Source of the DNA: Oscarella lobularis
Lineage: Eukaryota > Porifera > Homoscleromorpha > Homosclerophorida > Oscarellidae
Length of the DNA stretch: 64,000 nt
Direction of reading: 5' to 3'
NCBI RefSeq assembly: GCF_947507565.1
Contig: NC_089193.1
Location: forward strand, 682,001-746,000
Both the position numbers and the translations under genes were made by a program. Positions within the stretch are counted from its first letter, which is position 1; the number at the start of each line of letters is the position of its first letter. This document shows positions 9,651 through 18,784 of the stretch, piece after piece. The notes under the pieces were generated by a model. The model searched no databases and was not told where the DNA came from. It worked only from the letters and a program-made list of their open reading frames with translations.

Positions 9651-12600
9651 CTAATATATATTAGCTCTACCTATTTGGTGACGATTGAAAATGACTTCCA
9701 ACTTGTGCACGACGTCGTCAAATGTGGGTCGCCGAAACGGACTTGCATTCCAACACAGCTGAGTTAATTCTTCCATAAATTTATCACCAGCGGAAGAAAA
9801 CTCGGGACGAAGTCCATAAGAAACGATCTGATTTAGAACGTCACTCATAGTCAAACCCATTTGTAGATGCTCCCAATAGGGATGCTTTGCCGTTTGAATT
9901 TCCCACAAAGCAATTCCGTAGCTGTAGACGTCCACTGACAAGTCGTAGTCGCGTCCCAAGATAATTTCTGGGGCTCTGAAAAGAGAAGTGCCAATGGCTT
10001 TCGTTCCTCTCACGGGCATCACGCGTTTGAGTCCGTTGTCAATTACTTGCGGCACGATTTTTGTGCAGCCTAAGTCGGCGACTTTGACGACGCCGCGATC
10101 GTTGATGAGCAGGTTGTCGCATTTGAGATCGCGATGCATTCGGCCAAGTTTGTGCAGATGGCGCATGCCTTTCGCTGCATCAAGGGCGTATTTTACTTGA
10201 AGACAAATTGGCATTGATTTATTAAGATATTTAATGTCTAATTCTCTGCGCACTGATCCACGTTCCATATACTCCAGAACAATGAATGGATTGTCGTTCG
10301 CTGTTTTGCCGGTTCCAATAAACTGTACAATGTTACCGTAAAATATTGATTGCAGTAAGTCGCTTTCGGCGTCGAATTCACGCAACTGCTCCTCGGTGCA
10401 ATCGTCTGCGCTAATTTTGAGCACTTTTACGGCAACGGTCTGATTACGATACTCAGCGCTCCACACATAGCCGAATGATCCTTGCCCGATCGTCTCTTTT
10501 CAAAGTATTTCTTCTTGATTTACAGACCATACATTGGACAGCTTTATCAATGTGTTTTCTGATGTATCTAATTCGCTTCTTGTTTTTTGCAACAGCGCGT
10601 CTTTACTTAATCTTCTGTTGTTTTCTAATTTTTCTGATGCAATAAACGGTGACTATAACAAGAAGTCCAGCAGCCACTGTCCCACAGCTACCAATATACA
10701 GAATTGGAGTTTGACACTTGTCCCCTATATATCCAAAGTAGCACTTGCAGATAGTGCGAAAGTCATACTGAAGAATGCATTCGCCGTTAGAACACCATTT
10801 TGGAGAACAAGTGCAATTTTTCTTTAGAGCGGATCCTTCGGAAAACGTGACTAAGTTAGGTGGACATTTGGTGCAGTTCGTGGCTCCATAGTCTTCACTA
10901 TACGTGTTTTCGGGACACTTCTGGCACGGATATGTGCTTATGTCAGAGCTGTATGTTCCGGGAGTGCATCCAATTTTAAAAGAGTAGACGGTTGGTTGAT
11001 ACATTGCGCTCTCGTCCAGACTTAGGTGCAATGTGAAAAGCTTGTTTTTAAGGGCGGCAAGAAAAATCGGACCGCCAATAGTTGTTTTGCCTGTAAAGAG
11101 CGTCATCAGATGTCCAGCTTTAGCTACTTCAAACATCTTCAGCGATGAAGAGCCATTGACATTGTGTAAACCGTAAAAAACATAGCCACCAATTCTACTA
11201 TTGGCCGCGGAAACACAGCTATCCTTCTTTTCAAAAAGTTTCCACGATGCGTACTGCCATGGTGCTGAGTTATCTGTTATATTAACAATAAAAACACGAG
11301 AATTACACAAACCATTGCAGTTATTGAGCAATCCACCAAAGACGTACAAAGAATCGTTCACAACCGTTGCATACGTAGAAACAGTATACCCACAGTAAGA
11401 ACTGACAATGGTTGGATATAAGTTAGAAAGTATACCTTGATTGCGGAGGTGACGAGGACAAAACCAAGAAGCAGCCATTGTGGCCAAGTTTAGTGTCAAG
11501 ACCCACAACTCGGTTGGATCAAAAATCTTAGAAGAATAAGAAATAGCACCGTATAGAATTAATGACCCGTTTTCCATTGGCGTTAGAGATGCATACATTT
11601 CGAATTTTGGTTGCAGTTCGTGCTGTTTCACTTGACTCCAAAGTCGCTCGCTGACTGTGTATACCCAAAGGTCATTATTCAATTTGTACGTAGCATCGTT
11701 TTGCAAACGAGAATAAACAACAACGTTATCATTGCCAAAAGCTGAAACAGCAGCAGCGTTCAAGTTTATTCGTCTGTCCGGATCGTATAGCATCCATGTT
11801 TTCAAGTCTACGTTTAGTTGCCAAAGAGGACCTTCAAGAGGCTTCCGCAAGTGAAGGTCACCTACGCTTTTGATCAGCGCGCACTTGAATATGAGGGAAT
11901 TTCCAACGCCAATAACTGTGGGCGGCGAATCAACGTTAAAACAATCGTCAGTCGAAGGAGTAGGACGGGGAGAAGGCAACCTGGTCAACGTGAAATCAGT
12001 CGCTTTGCCTCCTTTCGTCACTGCGCCGAGGGAGATGTTAACCGTCCACGCCGCCAGATAACCTTCACAGCCAAAGCATTGCTTCGAAAACATAAGAATA
12101 CCTCCCCCAACGTCTATTACTGTAGGAGACATGCTTCCTGGCAAATGTGTTTCACAATCCCTCTCATATTTTAGACTCAGTAAAACTTTTTTCTTCGTGC
12201 GGACATGGTAAACTAGCGTTTCCTTTCCACTGGACATCAGGACAACTCCAAAGTTTATCAGATAAGTCCCACTATTTGGTTTATATCTGAAGCTAAATGG
12301 TTCGCAGCAATTGTCGTGGAGTGACCACGTTAACGTGAGCGTATTTAGTTTCCAAACGCCTTTGGGAGAAGTGCCAATTACATACATATCCGTCTTAATT
12401 GTGAAAGATAACTGTTGATACAGCCGTGGTGGCCAATTAACGGAACCAGACCCATTTCCATGAAACGTCCAGTGATACCTCATGTGGTCTTCGTCGGTGT
12501 CATCAACGCAGTGCAGCTCCCACAAATCGCGCAACGGGCCAGATGGTCCATAGCCTCCGTATATGAAAAGAGATTCCTTGCAGTGGCACGGGCTACCTTC

Positions 12601-13163
12601 GCGCCAAACTGCGCTGGCCGAATGGCGATCACGTGGAGACGGTCGAGGCGGAGAAACTGAAAGCGGTAGCCACTTTTCGCGAGTGCCATCAAAGAGCCAT
12701 GCCTCCTTACGGATGTACGTGCTGCCGTGCTGTTCTCCTCCAAATAGCATTACACGCGTTTCGCAAAGCGTACTAAGAGAGTGGCCCCTACGCATACCTA
12801 GACGAGAGGGTGTCATTGCAAGTATCCACGAATTAATTCCAGGGCTATATATCCAAGAGTCAGAAAAGCTTCCGATGTTGTTCTCGCCGCCTTGAAAAAG
12901 AAGGCGAGTCCGCGTAGTGTAAAACTCCGAAGAACTTGAGGACGCATTTCGGCTGCGTCGATATGCTGCTACAGCAAAATTTTCCCGGGCTGGTGGTCTG
13001 TTTGCTGCCCATCCAGTCATTTTGACCACTTGTTAAAATTCTTTGAATCATCACTGCAATCACCTTCGTCAACGCCGAGCTCGGCTCCCACGCTAAGTTG
13101 ATTCGAGCAGCACAAGGCTATATATAAACTATAACAGAGAAGAAAGAGAGGCAGTCTTGGCAT
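9651..13163 (-). CDS. Kelch-EGF receptor with TKL-like kinase, disrupted
   Basis: A signal peptide begins at ATG 13163 (MPRLPLFLLCYSLYIALCC). It joins the main frame if a 35-nt GT-AG segment (13063-13029) is removed. The frame 13028-10605 encodes Kelch repeats (LLFQGGENN, VMLFGGEQH, FIYGGYGPSG, YVFGGLLNN), a GCC2/GCC3-type cysteine module (CQKCPENTYSEDYGATNC), an EGF module (CKCYFGYIGDKC) and a membrane helix (VAAGLLVIVTVYCI). The kinase follows at about 10493-9651, with GQGSFGYVW, VAVK, catalytic MHRDLKCDN, DLG in place of DFG, and a RAPE motif. HRDLKxxN is typical of Ser/Thr or TKL kinases rather than HRDLAARN tyrosine kinases. Between membrane helix and kinase there is a frame change near 10605 and an in-frame TGA at 10502-10500. 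I found no plausible GT-AG intron removing both. The gene is probably a recently broken receptor, or carries an unusual intron. Confidence 0.65.
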
Positions 13164-13559
13164 CGAATCAGAAGCAAATCGTAGAGTGACGTTCGGGTTA
13201 CCTCAGCTTTCGATTTATGCAAGACTGCATGGGGAAGACAAAGTCATCCCAGCGGGATTTTCCCCAATTGCCCATTAATTAATTGATCCTACAGTACTGT
13301 GCGCTGCGTTGGAGAACGGTCTGGGTATCTTAGGTGCTTCGACGCCGATTCGAACGCATTTCGATCATTCTTGGGATAACCAATCGTCTAAATCGCACTA
13401 ACTTCGCACTACAGCGGACGAAACCTTTTACATCAAGCACGCTAAGCTAAGATGGAGGGCAACCGAGACTTTTCGCGAACCAGACTGAGGCAGCGCCGAG
13501 CTTTCAACTGCAGGAGTGGCGTTTGACGATCTCAATAACGCCTCATGGCGTTTGGACTT
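13164..13559. other. Upstream region of the Kelch receptor kinase
   Basis: Non-coding as far as can be seen. It lies between the receptor's signal-peptide ATG (minus strand) and the 5' LTR of a gypsy insertion. It probably contains the receptor's promoter; no specific element is identified. Confidence 0.35.
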
Positions 13560-13646
13560 TGTGACGGGACCCGTTGGTCCGGGGTAGGTGTTAATATCTA
13601 GCGGGTGGCTCTCGATGCTAATAGATATATCTTAACACACGTTACA
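13560..13646 (+). repeat. 5' LTR (87 bp)
   Basis: Begins TGTGACGGGACCC and ends ACACACGTTACA, giving TG...CA ends. Directly preceded by GACTT, which is repeated after the 3' LTR. Confidence 0.9.
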
Positions 13647-13667
13647 TGGTGACACGAGTGCGATTCG
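13647..13667 (+). other. Primer-binding site
   Basis: TGGTGACACGAGTGCGATTC directly abuts the 5' LTR. Its reverse complement ends in ...GTCACCA and contains CGAATC, as expected for the acceptor stem, T-loop and CCA of a tRNA. The tRNA identity cannot be fixed without this species' tRNA set. Confidence 0.8.
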
Positions 13668-13676
13668 CTTCTTCAT

Positions 13677-16600
13677 ATGGAAACTCGCTCTCACGCTCGC
13701 TCTATTCCGAAATCGGGATTACAGGCTACACCGCTCGCTCCTTCGTCGCAGGCTGGTTCGTCTGGGCTCGCTACGACACCTCGGCGTCGCCTTCTACCAC
13801 CGACGCCTGAGCCGTATCGTCCTCCGAATTTTCCCCCGCCAGCTCCGCTCAAGGTCAGGGGCAGCTTAGCGCAGTCTTGGAGAGATTGGCGACAGCAGTG
13901 GAACGCATATCTCACTGTCATGCGTTTGCACGACCAACAGGACGATTACCTTGTCGCGCTCTTTCTGTCGTGTATCGGTCCCGTGGGAACACGGATCTAC
14001 AACGGACTACCCTTCGCAAACGAAGACGACAAGCAGACGCTGCGTTGCGTTCTCCGGCTGTTTGACGAGAAGTGCATTGGCGAAATCAATCCTATCTACG
14101 AGCGCTACGTTTTCACTTGTCGCAACCAAACGCCCGATGAAGACTTCGAACAGTTTCTCACCGATATTCGTCAACTTATCGACCGCTGTGATTACGGCGC
14201 CCTCACGGACGATCTCCTTCGCGACCGCATCGTCCATGGGATACGCGACGAACCGCTCCGACAGCGTCTCCTCTCGAAAAAGGACCTCACCCTCGAGAAA
14301 TGCATCCTTATCTGTCGATCGTATCAGAACACGGCTCGACAGATGTCCGTGATGCGACAGGCAGGTGGAGATTCACACAAGACGCCGGACGACGAGTCGC
14401 TTCACGCCTTTCAACACGGTCGAACGCACAAAGGCAAGCCGAAGGCGCAAAGAAAAGCCGCTGACACCGCCGTCATCAGCGAATGTCGCAACTGCGGTGG
14501 ATCACACGATCGGGGAAAGTGCTCGGCGTTTGGCAAGACATGCGGCCACTGCGGCAAAGCCAACCATTACACTCGAGTGTGCCGGTCGAAGCAGCGCGGT
14601 GAGCCAGCGGTACGCCAGATGTGCGAAGATACGGTGGCGACGCTCTCTGACTCGGATGACGAAGAAGTGATCATGCACCTGACGCTCGAGAGTTCGGACG
14701 ACGAATCGGTCGCAACAGTGAACGCGATGCGCGACGTAGACGACAAATTTCCGAAGAAACTCGAGACGATTCTTGACGTCAATGGCCGTCAGGTCCGGTT
14801 TCAACTAGACACTGGGGCAGGTTGCAATACTATCCGGGAGTGCGATCTTCCCGAGGACGCCCGGATCGCGCGCACTAACAAAGTCTTACGGTTATATGAC
14901 AAATCGACCGTCCCGCCGGCTGGAGAATGTGAGTTTCGCGTTCGATATATAAACGGTAAACGCTGGTACCGTGGTAAATTTCTCGTCGTGCGCGATGCTC
15001 CGGTTTCGATATTGGGATCCTCTGCGTCAATACAAATGGGGTTTCTCAAAGTGCGACCGCAGTTTTTGCATGCTGTCACTGCGACGGAGCAGGTCAAGCC
15101 GGGCACACCTGTCTCTCTTTCAAAAGAGGACTTGCTTCGCAAATATCCAGCGGTATTTGAAGACAAGTTAGGCACCTTTCCGGGAGAAGAGACTCTGGAG
15201 CTAGACCCCAGTGTCCAGCCTGTTAAACTTCCGACACGTAGACCACCTATCGCGCTGAAGGAACGTTTTCGTGCTGAGTTACAACGCCTCGAGAAACAAG
15301 GTGTTATCTCTCCTGTTACACGCCCAACCGATTGGGTCTCGGCTCCTGTTATAATTCCCAAACCGAACGGAAGCATACGTCTCTGCTTGGATCCCAAGCC
15401 GCTCAATCGAGCTCTTAAACGCTCCCACTATCACATGCCAACACTGGAGGACATACTTCCGGAGTTGGACACCCCGAAGGTTTTCTCCGTGGCAGATGTC
15501 CGAAATGGGTTCTGGCATGTCCTTCTTGACGCCTTTTCCCGCAGCCTCACAACCTTTGGAACTCCGTTTGGGCGTTATCAGTGGAATCGGTTGCCTTTCG
15601 GAATTGCCCCGGCGCCAGAAATTTTTCAACGTCGTCTCCTTCAATGCCTTGAAGGATTGACCGGTGTCTATGTCGTAGCGGACGATATTCTTATTGTCGG
15701 TGACGGTCCCACTGAGAGCGCCGCAACAGCGGACCATGATCGCAAGCTCGTTCAACTGCTGGAGCGCTGCGCACAACTGCACATCCAGTTGAATCTTGAC
15801 AAACTGCAACTACGGGTTTCTTCTGTTGCCTACCTTGGTCACCTCCTAACCACAGCCGGTCTCAAACCTCATCCGAAAAAGGTTGCCGCTGTGGCTGACA
15901 TGCCACCACCGACCGATGTACACGGCGTCCGGCGCATTCTCGGGGTTGTGAATTATTTATCTCGTTTTGTGCCGCACCTCGCTGATCTCTGCGATCCTCT
16001 TCGTAAGCTTACCCATCAAGACGCGTCCTGGCAATGGACTGAGGGAGAGCAAGCGGCCTTCGAGCGTATCAAAACTGCTATCTCATCAGAACCCGGCGTC
16101 TTGCGCTTCTACAAGCCAACCGAAAAGCTCACACTGCAATGTGACGCATCGGACGTCGGCATGGGAGCTGCTTTGCTGCAAAATGGTCAGCCACTTGCGT
16201 ACGCCAGTGCTGCCTTCACATCGACCCAACGTGCTTACGCTCAGATCGAGAAAGAGCTTCTGGCAATCGTCTTCGGGCTGGAACACTTCCACCAGTACAC
16301 GTTTGGGCGCGTGGTGCATGTGGAGAGTGACCACAAACCTCTCGAAGCAATATCACGCAAGCCGCTGCACAGCGCCCCGCGCCGACTCCAGCGCATGTTG
16401 CTTCGACTCCACAACTATGACACCGTCATTGAATATCGCAAGGGTGCGGATCTACATATTGCTGACACTCTTTCGCGCGCTTACCTGGCGTCGGTGACTC
16501 ACACCGAGGAGTTTGTCTCCTTCATGGATGAACTTGCTCACACGACTTCCGGACACGATGTCAATCTCTCCAGCCCAGCTCTCTGCGACATACGACGTCA

Positions 16601-17879
16601 CACTCAAGACGATGACTCGCTGCAGGCACTTATTCGTGTTCTTCGCTCTGGATGGCCTGACTCCAAACGTTCTCTACCCGTCACTCTCACACCCTACTTT
16701 GCAGTCCGTGACCAGCTCGTCGAGCAGGACGGAATCATCTACAAGGGCCAATGTGTTCTCATCCCTGAAAAGATGCGCACGGCGACTCTGCAGAAGCTTC
16801 ACGCTTCTCACATCGGCATTAATGGCTGCGTCCGACGTGCTACCGATGTTTTATACTGGCCCGGTCTCACCAGCCAGTTGAAAGCCACCCTCCAGCAATG
16901 CGACATCTGTCGCTCGTACGATCTGCGACAGAGCAAGGAGTCACTTATCTCTCACGCGGTACCAAACCGTCCTTGGGCTAAGGTGGGCGCGGATCTATTT
17001 CAGTTTCGCGGAAAGGAATACCTCGTTTTGTCCGACTACTTCAGTAACTATGTGGAGGTCGAAAAGCTACCGACAACGGACTCTGCAGCTGTCGTACGCG
17101 CACTAAAACGACAGTGGGCGCGCCACGGTATACCGGATCTTCTTGTCAGTGACAATGGACCCCAGTTTTCGTCATCGACGTTTCGCACTTTCGCCGCAGC
17201 GTGGGGTTTTCTTCACGTCACAAGTAGTCCGGGGTATCCTCAGTCGAACGGAAAGGCCGAGAATGCCGTCCGCACCGTCAAGCGATTGTGGCGCAAAGCA
17301 GAAGAGGCAGGAGAGGACAAATGGCTCGCTCTTCTTGATTGGCTCAATACTCCGTCGGAGCACACTCGTTCAAGTCCGGCCCAACGTTTTTACTCACGCC
17401 GTACCCGCACTCTCCTTCCGACGGCGCCCGTGCTTCTTACTCCTAACGTGCCTTCCTCCGCGAATTCCGATCTGGCGGCTAGCAAGGCCAAACAAGCAAG
17501 TTATTATGATACGTCGGCCAAAGACCTACCGGCCCTGTCCGTAGGCGACTCCGTGTTTGTACAACCAGTACCCCACGACTCGTCCGCTCCGTGGAAACCC
17601 GCCAAGATTGTGACATGTCTACCACATCGCTCGTACGTCGTTGAAATGCGAAGCGGCAACAGGCTTCGGCGCAATCGCCGTCATCTTCGATTAGCCACAA
17701 ACCGAAAGGCTACGCCCACTGTTTCTCCGTCATCGCGTCCGACCTCGTCGTCCACGCGTCCTTCTTCGCTCCGCAGTGCTTCCCCGTCGTCGTCGCACCC
17801 ACAACCCTCGCGCGGACGTCACACTCGCTCAGGCCGCCCAACTCGAGCTCCGGCGTATCTGCAAGAGTACGTGACGTAG
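13677..17879 (+). CDS. Gag-Pol polyprotein of Ty3/gypsy element
   Basis: A single uninterrupted frame of 1400 codons, so Gag and Pol are fused without a frameshift site. In order: a Gag region (about 60-230), two zinc knuckles near residues 272-305 (CRNCGGSHDRGKC and CGHCGKANHYTRVC), and an aspartic protease with the DTG triad (FQLDTGAGCNT, about 378-388). Next come reverse transcriptase (LPFGIAP; catalytic VVADD), RNase H (LQCDASDVGMGAAL), the integrase HHCC region (LHASHIG ... CDIC) and the integrase core with DNGPQF and PQSNGKAENAVR. A basic, serine/proline-rich C-terminal tail ends in AYLQEYVT. All catalytic motifs look intact, so the element may be capable of movement or was until recently. 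Confidence 0.93.
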   Translation: METRSHARSIPKSGLQATPLAPSSQAGSSGLATTPRRRLLPPTPEPYRPPNFPPPAPLKVRGSLAQSWRDWRQQWNAYLTVMRLHDQQDDYLVALFLSCIGPVGTRIYNGLPFANEDDKQTLRCVLRLFDEKCIGEINPIYERYVFTCRNQTPDEDFEQFLTDIRQLIDRCDYGALTDDLLRDRIVHGIRDEPLRQRLLSKKDLTLEKCILICRSYQNTARQMSVMRQAGGDSHKTPDDESLHAFQHGRTHKGKPKAQRKAADTAVISECRNCGGSHDRGKCSAFGKTCGHCGKANHYTRVCRSKQRGEPAVRQMCEDTVATLSDSDDEEVIMHLTLESSDDESVATVNAMRDVDDKFPKKLETILDVNGRQVRFQLDTGAGCNTIRECDLPEDARIARTNKVLRLYDKSTVPPAGECEFRVRYINGKRWYRGKFLVVRDAPVSILGSSASIQMGFLKVRPQFLHAVTATEQVKPGTPVSLSKEDLLRKYPAVFEDKLGTFPGEETLELDPSVQPVKLPTRRPPIALKERFRAELQRLEKQGVISPVTRPTDWVSAPVIIPKPNGSIRLCLDPKPLNRALKRSHYHMPTLEDILPELDTPKVFSVADVRNGFWHVLLDAFSRSLTTFGTPFGRYQWNRLPFGIAPAPEIFQRRLLQCLEGLTGVYVVADDILIVGDGPTESAATADHDRKLVQLLERCAQLHIQLNLDKLQLRVSSVAYLGHLLTTAGLKPHPKKVAAVADMPPPTDVHGVRRILGVVNYLSRFVPHLADLCDPLRKLTHQDASWQWTEGEQAAFERIKTAISSEPGVLRFYKPTEKLTLQCDASDVGMGAALLQNGQPLAYASAAFTSTQRAYAQIEKELLAIVFGLEHFHQYTFGRVVHVESDHKPLEAISRKPLHSAPRRLQRMLLRLHNYDTVIEYRKGADLHIADTLSRAYLASVTHTEEFVSFMDELAHTTSGHDVNLSSPALCDIRRHTQDDDSLQALIRVLRSGWPDSKRSLPVTLTPYFAVRDQLVEQDGIIYKGQCVLIPEKMRTATLQKLHASHIGINGCVRRATDVLYWPGLTSQLKATLQQCDICRSYDLRQSKESLISHAVPNRPWAKVGADLFQFRGKEYLVLSDYFSNYVEVEKLPTTDSAAVVRALKRQWARHGIPDLLVSDNGPQFSSSTFRTFAAAWGFLHVTSSPGYPQSNGKAENAVRTVKRLWRKAEEAGEDKWLALLDWLNTPSEHTRSSPAQRFYSRRTRTLLPTAPVLLTPNVPSSANSDLAASKAKQASYYDTSAKDLPALSVGDSVFVQPVPHDSSAPWKPAKIVTCLPHRSYVVEMRSGNRLRRNRRHLRLATNRKATPTVSPSSRPTSSSTRPSSLRSASPSSSHPQPSRGRHTRSGRPTRAPAYLQEYVT

Positions 17880-17924
17880 GGCACTTAAGGGAAGAAAGGA
17901 AAAGGGGTACTGTTCTTCTATGTC

Positions 17925-17982
17925 GTTCGTATATGTCTAAGGTAGTCGTACTGGTTCGTATATGTCTAAGGTAGTCGTACTG
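17925..17982 (+). repeat. Two perfect 29-bp tandem copies inside the gypsy element
   Basis: The unit beginning GTTCGTATATGTCTAAGG occurs at 17925-17953 and again at 17954-17982, between the end of Pol and the polypurine tract. The perfect identity points to a recent slippage duplication. Confidence 0.85.
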
Positions 17983-17997
17983 AGTAAGGAAAGGGGA
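17983..17997 (+). other. Polypurine tract
   Basis: AGTAAGGAAAGGGGA immediately before the TGTGACGG start of the 3' LTR. It serves as the plus-strand primer site in reverse transcription. Confidence 0.75.
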
Positions 17998-18152
17998 TGT
18001 GACGGGACCCGTTGGTCCGGGGTAGGTGTTAATATCTAGCGGGTGGCTCTCGATGCTAATAGATATATCTTAAGACCCGTTGGTCCGGGGTAGGTGTTAA
18101 TATCTAGCGGGTGGCTCTCGATGCTAATAGATATATCTTAACACACGTTACA
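17998..18152 (+). repeat. 3' LTR (155 bp) with 68-bp internal duplication
   Basis: Same ends as the 5' LTR, but a 68-bp unit beginning GACCCGTTGGTCC is present twice (18006-18073 and 18074-18141). This exactly accounts for the 68-bp length difference. Directly followed by GACTT, the target-site duplicate. Confidence 0.9.
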
Positions 18153-18784
18153 GACTTTCGTCTCATAAGGCGCGATTGCGTCAAATCACGGATTCAGATG
18201 GGAAAACTGTTTGCATGTCCAAAGGCTTTGTCCATTCCTTTCACGTCTCAGCAAGGTTAATGACGAGAGCGATCTCTATTGTGACTGAGTCAAATACAGA
18301 GGGGCAGGAATCACACGAACAGATATCACCACCAGGAAGTGCCTTTCATTCACAAGGTACACTGATCTTCTTTCCAGAGACATAGTCATCGCGCATGGCG
18401 CAGGAAAACGCAGAAATTTTTTTCTTCTCAGGACATGCTTAATCGTACTACCAAATCTCATAGCTATAAGTGTGTAAGAGAAGACAACAAGAATTAGCTA
18501 GCAAAGCGATAAAGTCTATGAGCACAAATAGAGCGTTCGTTCAACTTCCTAACAAACGCAACATAGAAATATAACAGAGCAACAAATCAGAACACAGAAG
18601 GCGGTTACAGTAAGCAAATCAGAACAGAAAAAGTCTTCGTAAAATTGCGTGCACTAGATACGAAATTTAACTAACAGTGGACTAAATAACGCACGTAGAG
18701 TGGTAGAAAAAAAGAACACATTAAACGACCATAAAACAGGACTAATAGAAAACAACGTGCAAGAGAGAGACATTTGCTTTACGT
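18153..18784. other. Intergenic, 3' side of the giant midasin-like gene
   Basis: A-rich on the + strand with no domain-bearing frame. It should include the 3' UTR of the minus-strand gene ending at 18785; no canonical AATAAA was spotted close to the stop. Confidence 0.4.

Larger units (their letters stand above)
13560..18152 (+). mobile_element. Intact Ty3/gypsy LTR retrotransposon (Mag-like)
   Basis: A complete element: 5' LTR 13560-13646, primer-binding site from 13647, one Gag-Pol ORF 13677-17879, polypurine tract before 17998, and 3' LTR 17998-18152. It is flanked by the direct repeat GACTT (13555-13559 and 18153-18157), the 5-bp duplication usual for Ty3/gypsy integration. LTRs of only 87 bp and the K02A2.6-like reverse transcriptase region point to the Mag-type lineage (family knowledge, not tested here). 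Apart from an internal duplication in the 3' LTR the two LTRs read the same, so the insertion is young. Confidence 0.95.

Noticed and set aside
5925-10502. TGA read as an amino acid (altered code or selenocysteine)
   Set aside because: TGA ends other frames in the window (for example the retroelement Pol at 4042-4044), and only two in-frame cases occur, both in genes with other lesions.
10559-10606. A 48-nt GT-AG intron repairing the receptor kinase frame
   Set aside because: Checking the phase shows it does not restore the kinase frame (phase 2 donor with a phase 1 acceptor), and it leaves the TGA at 10502-10500.
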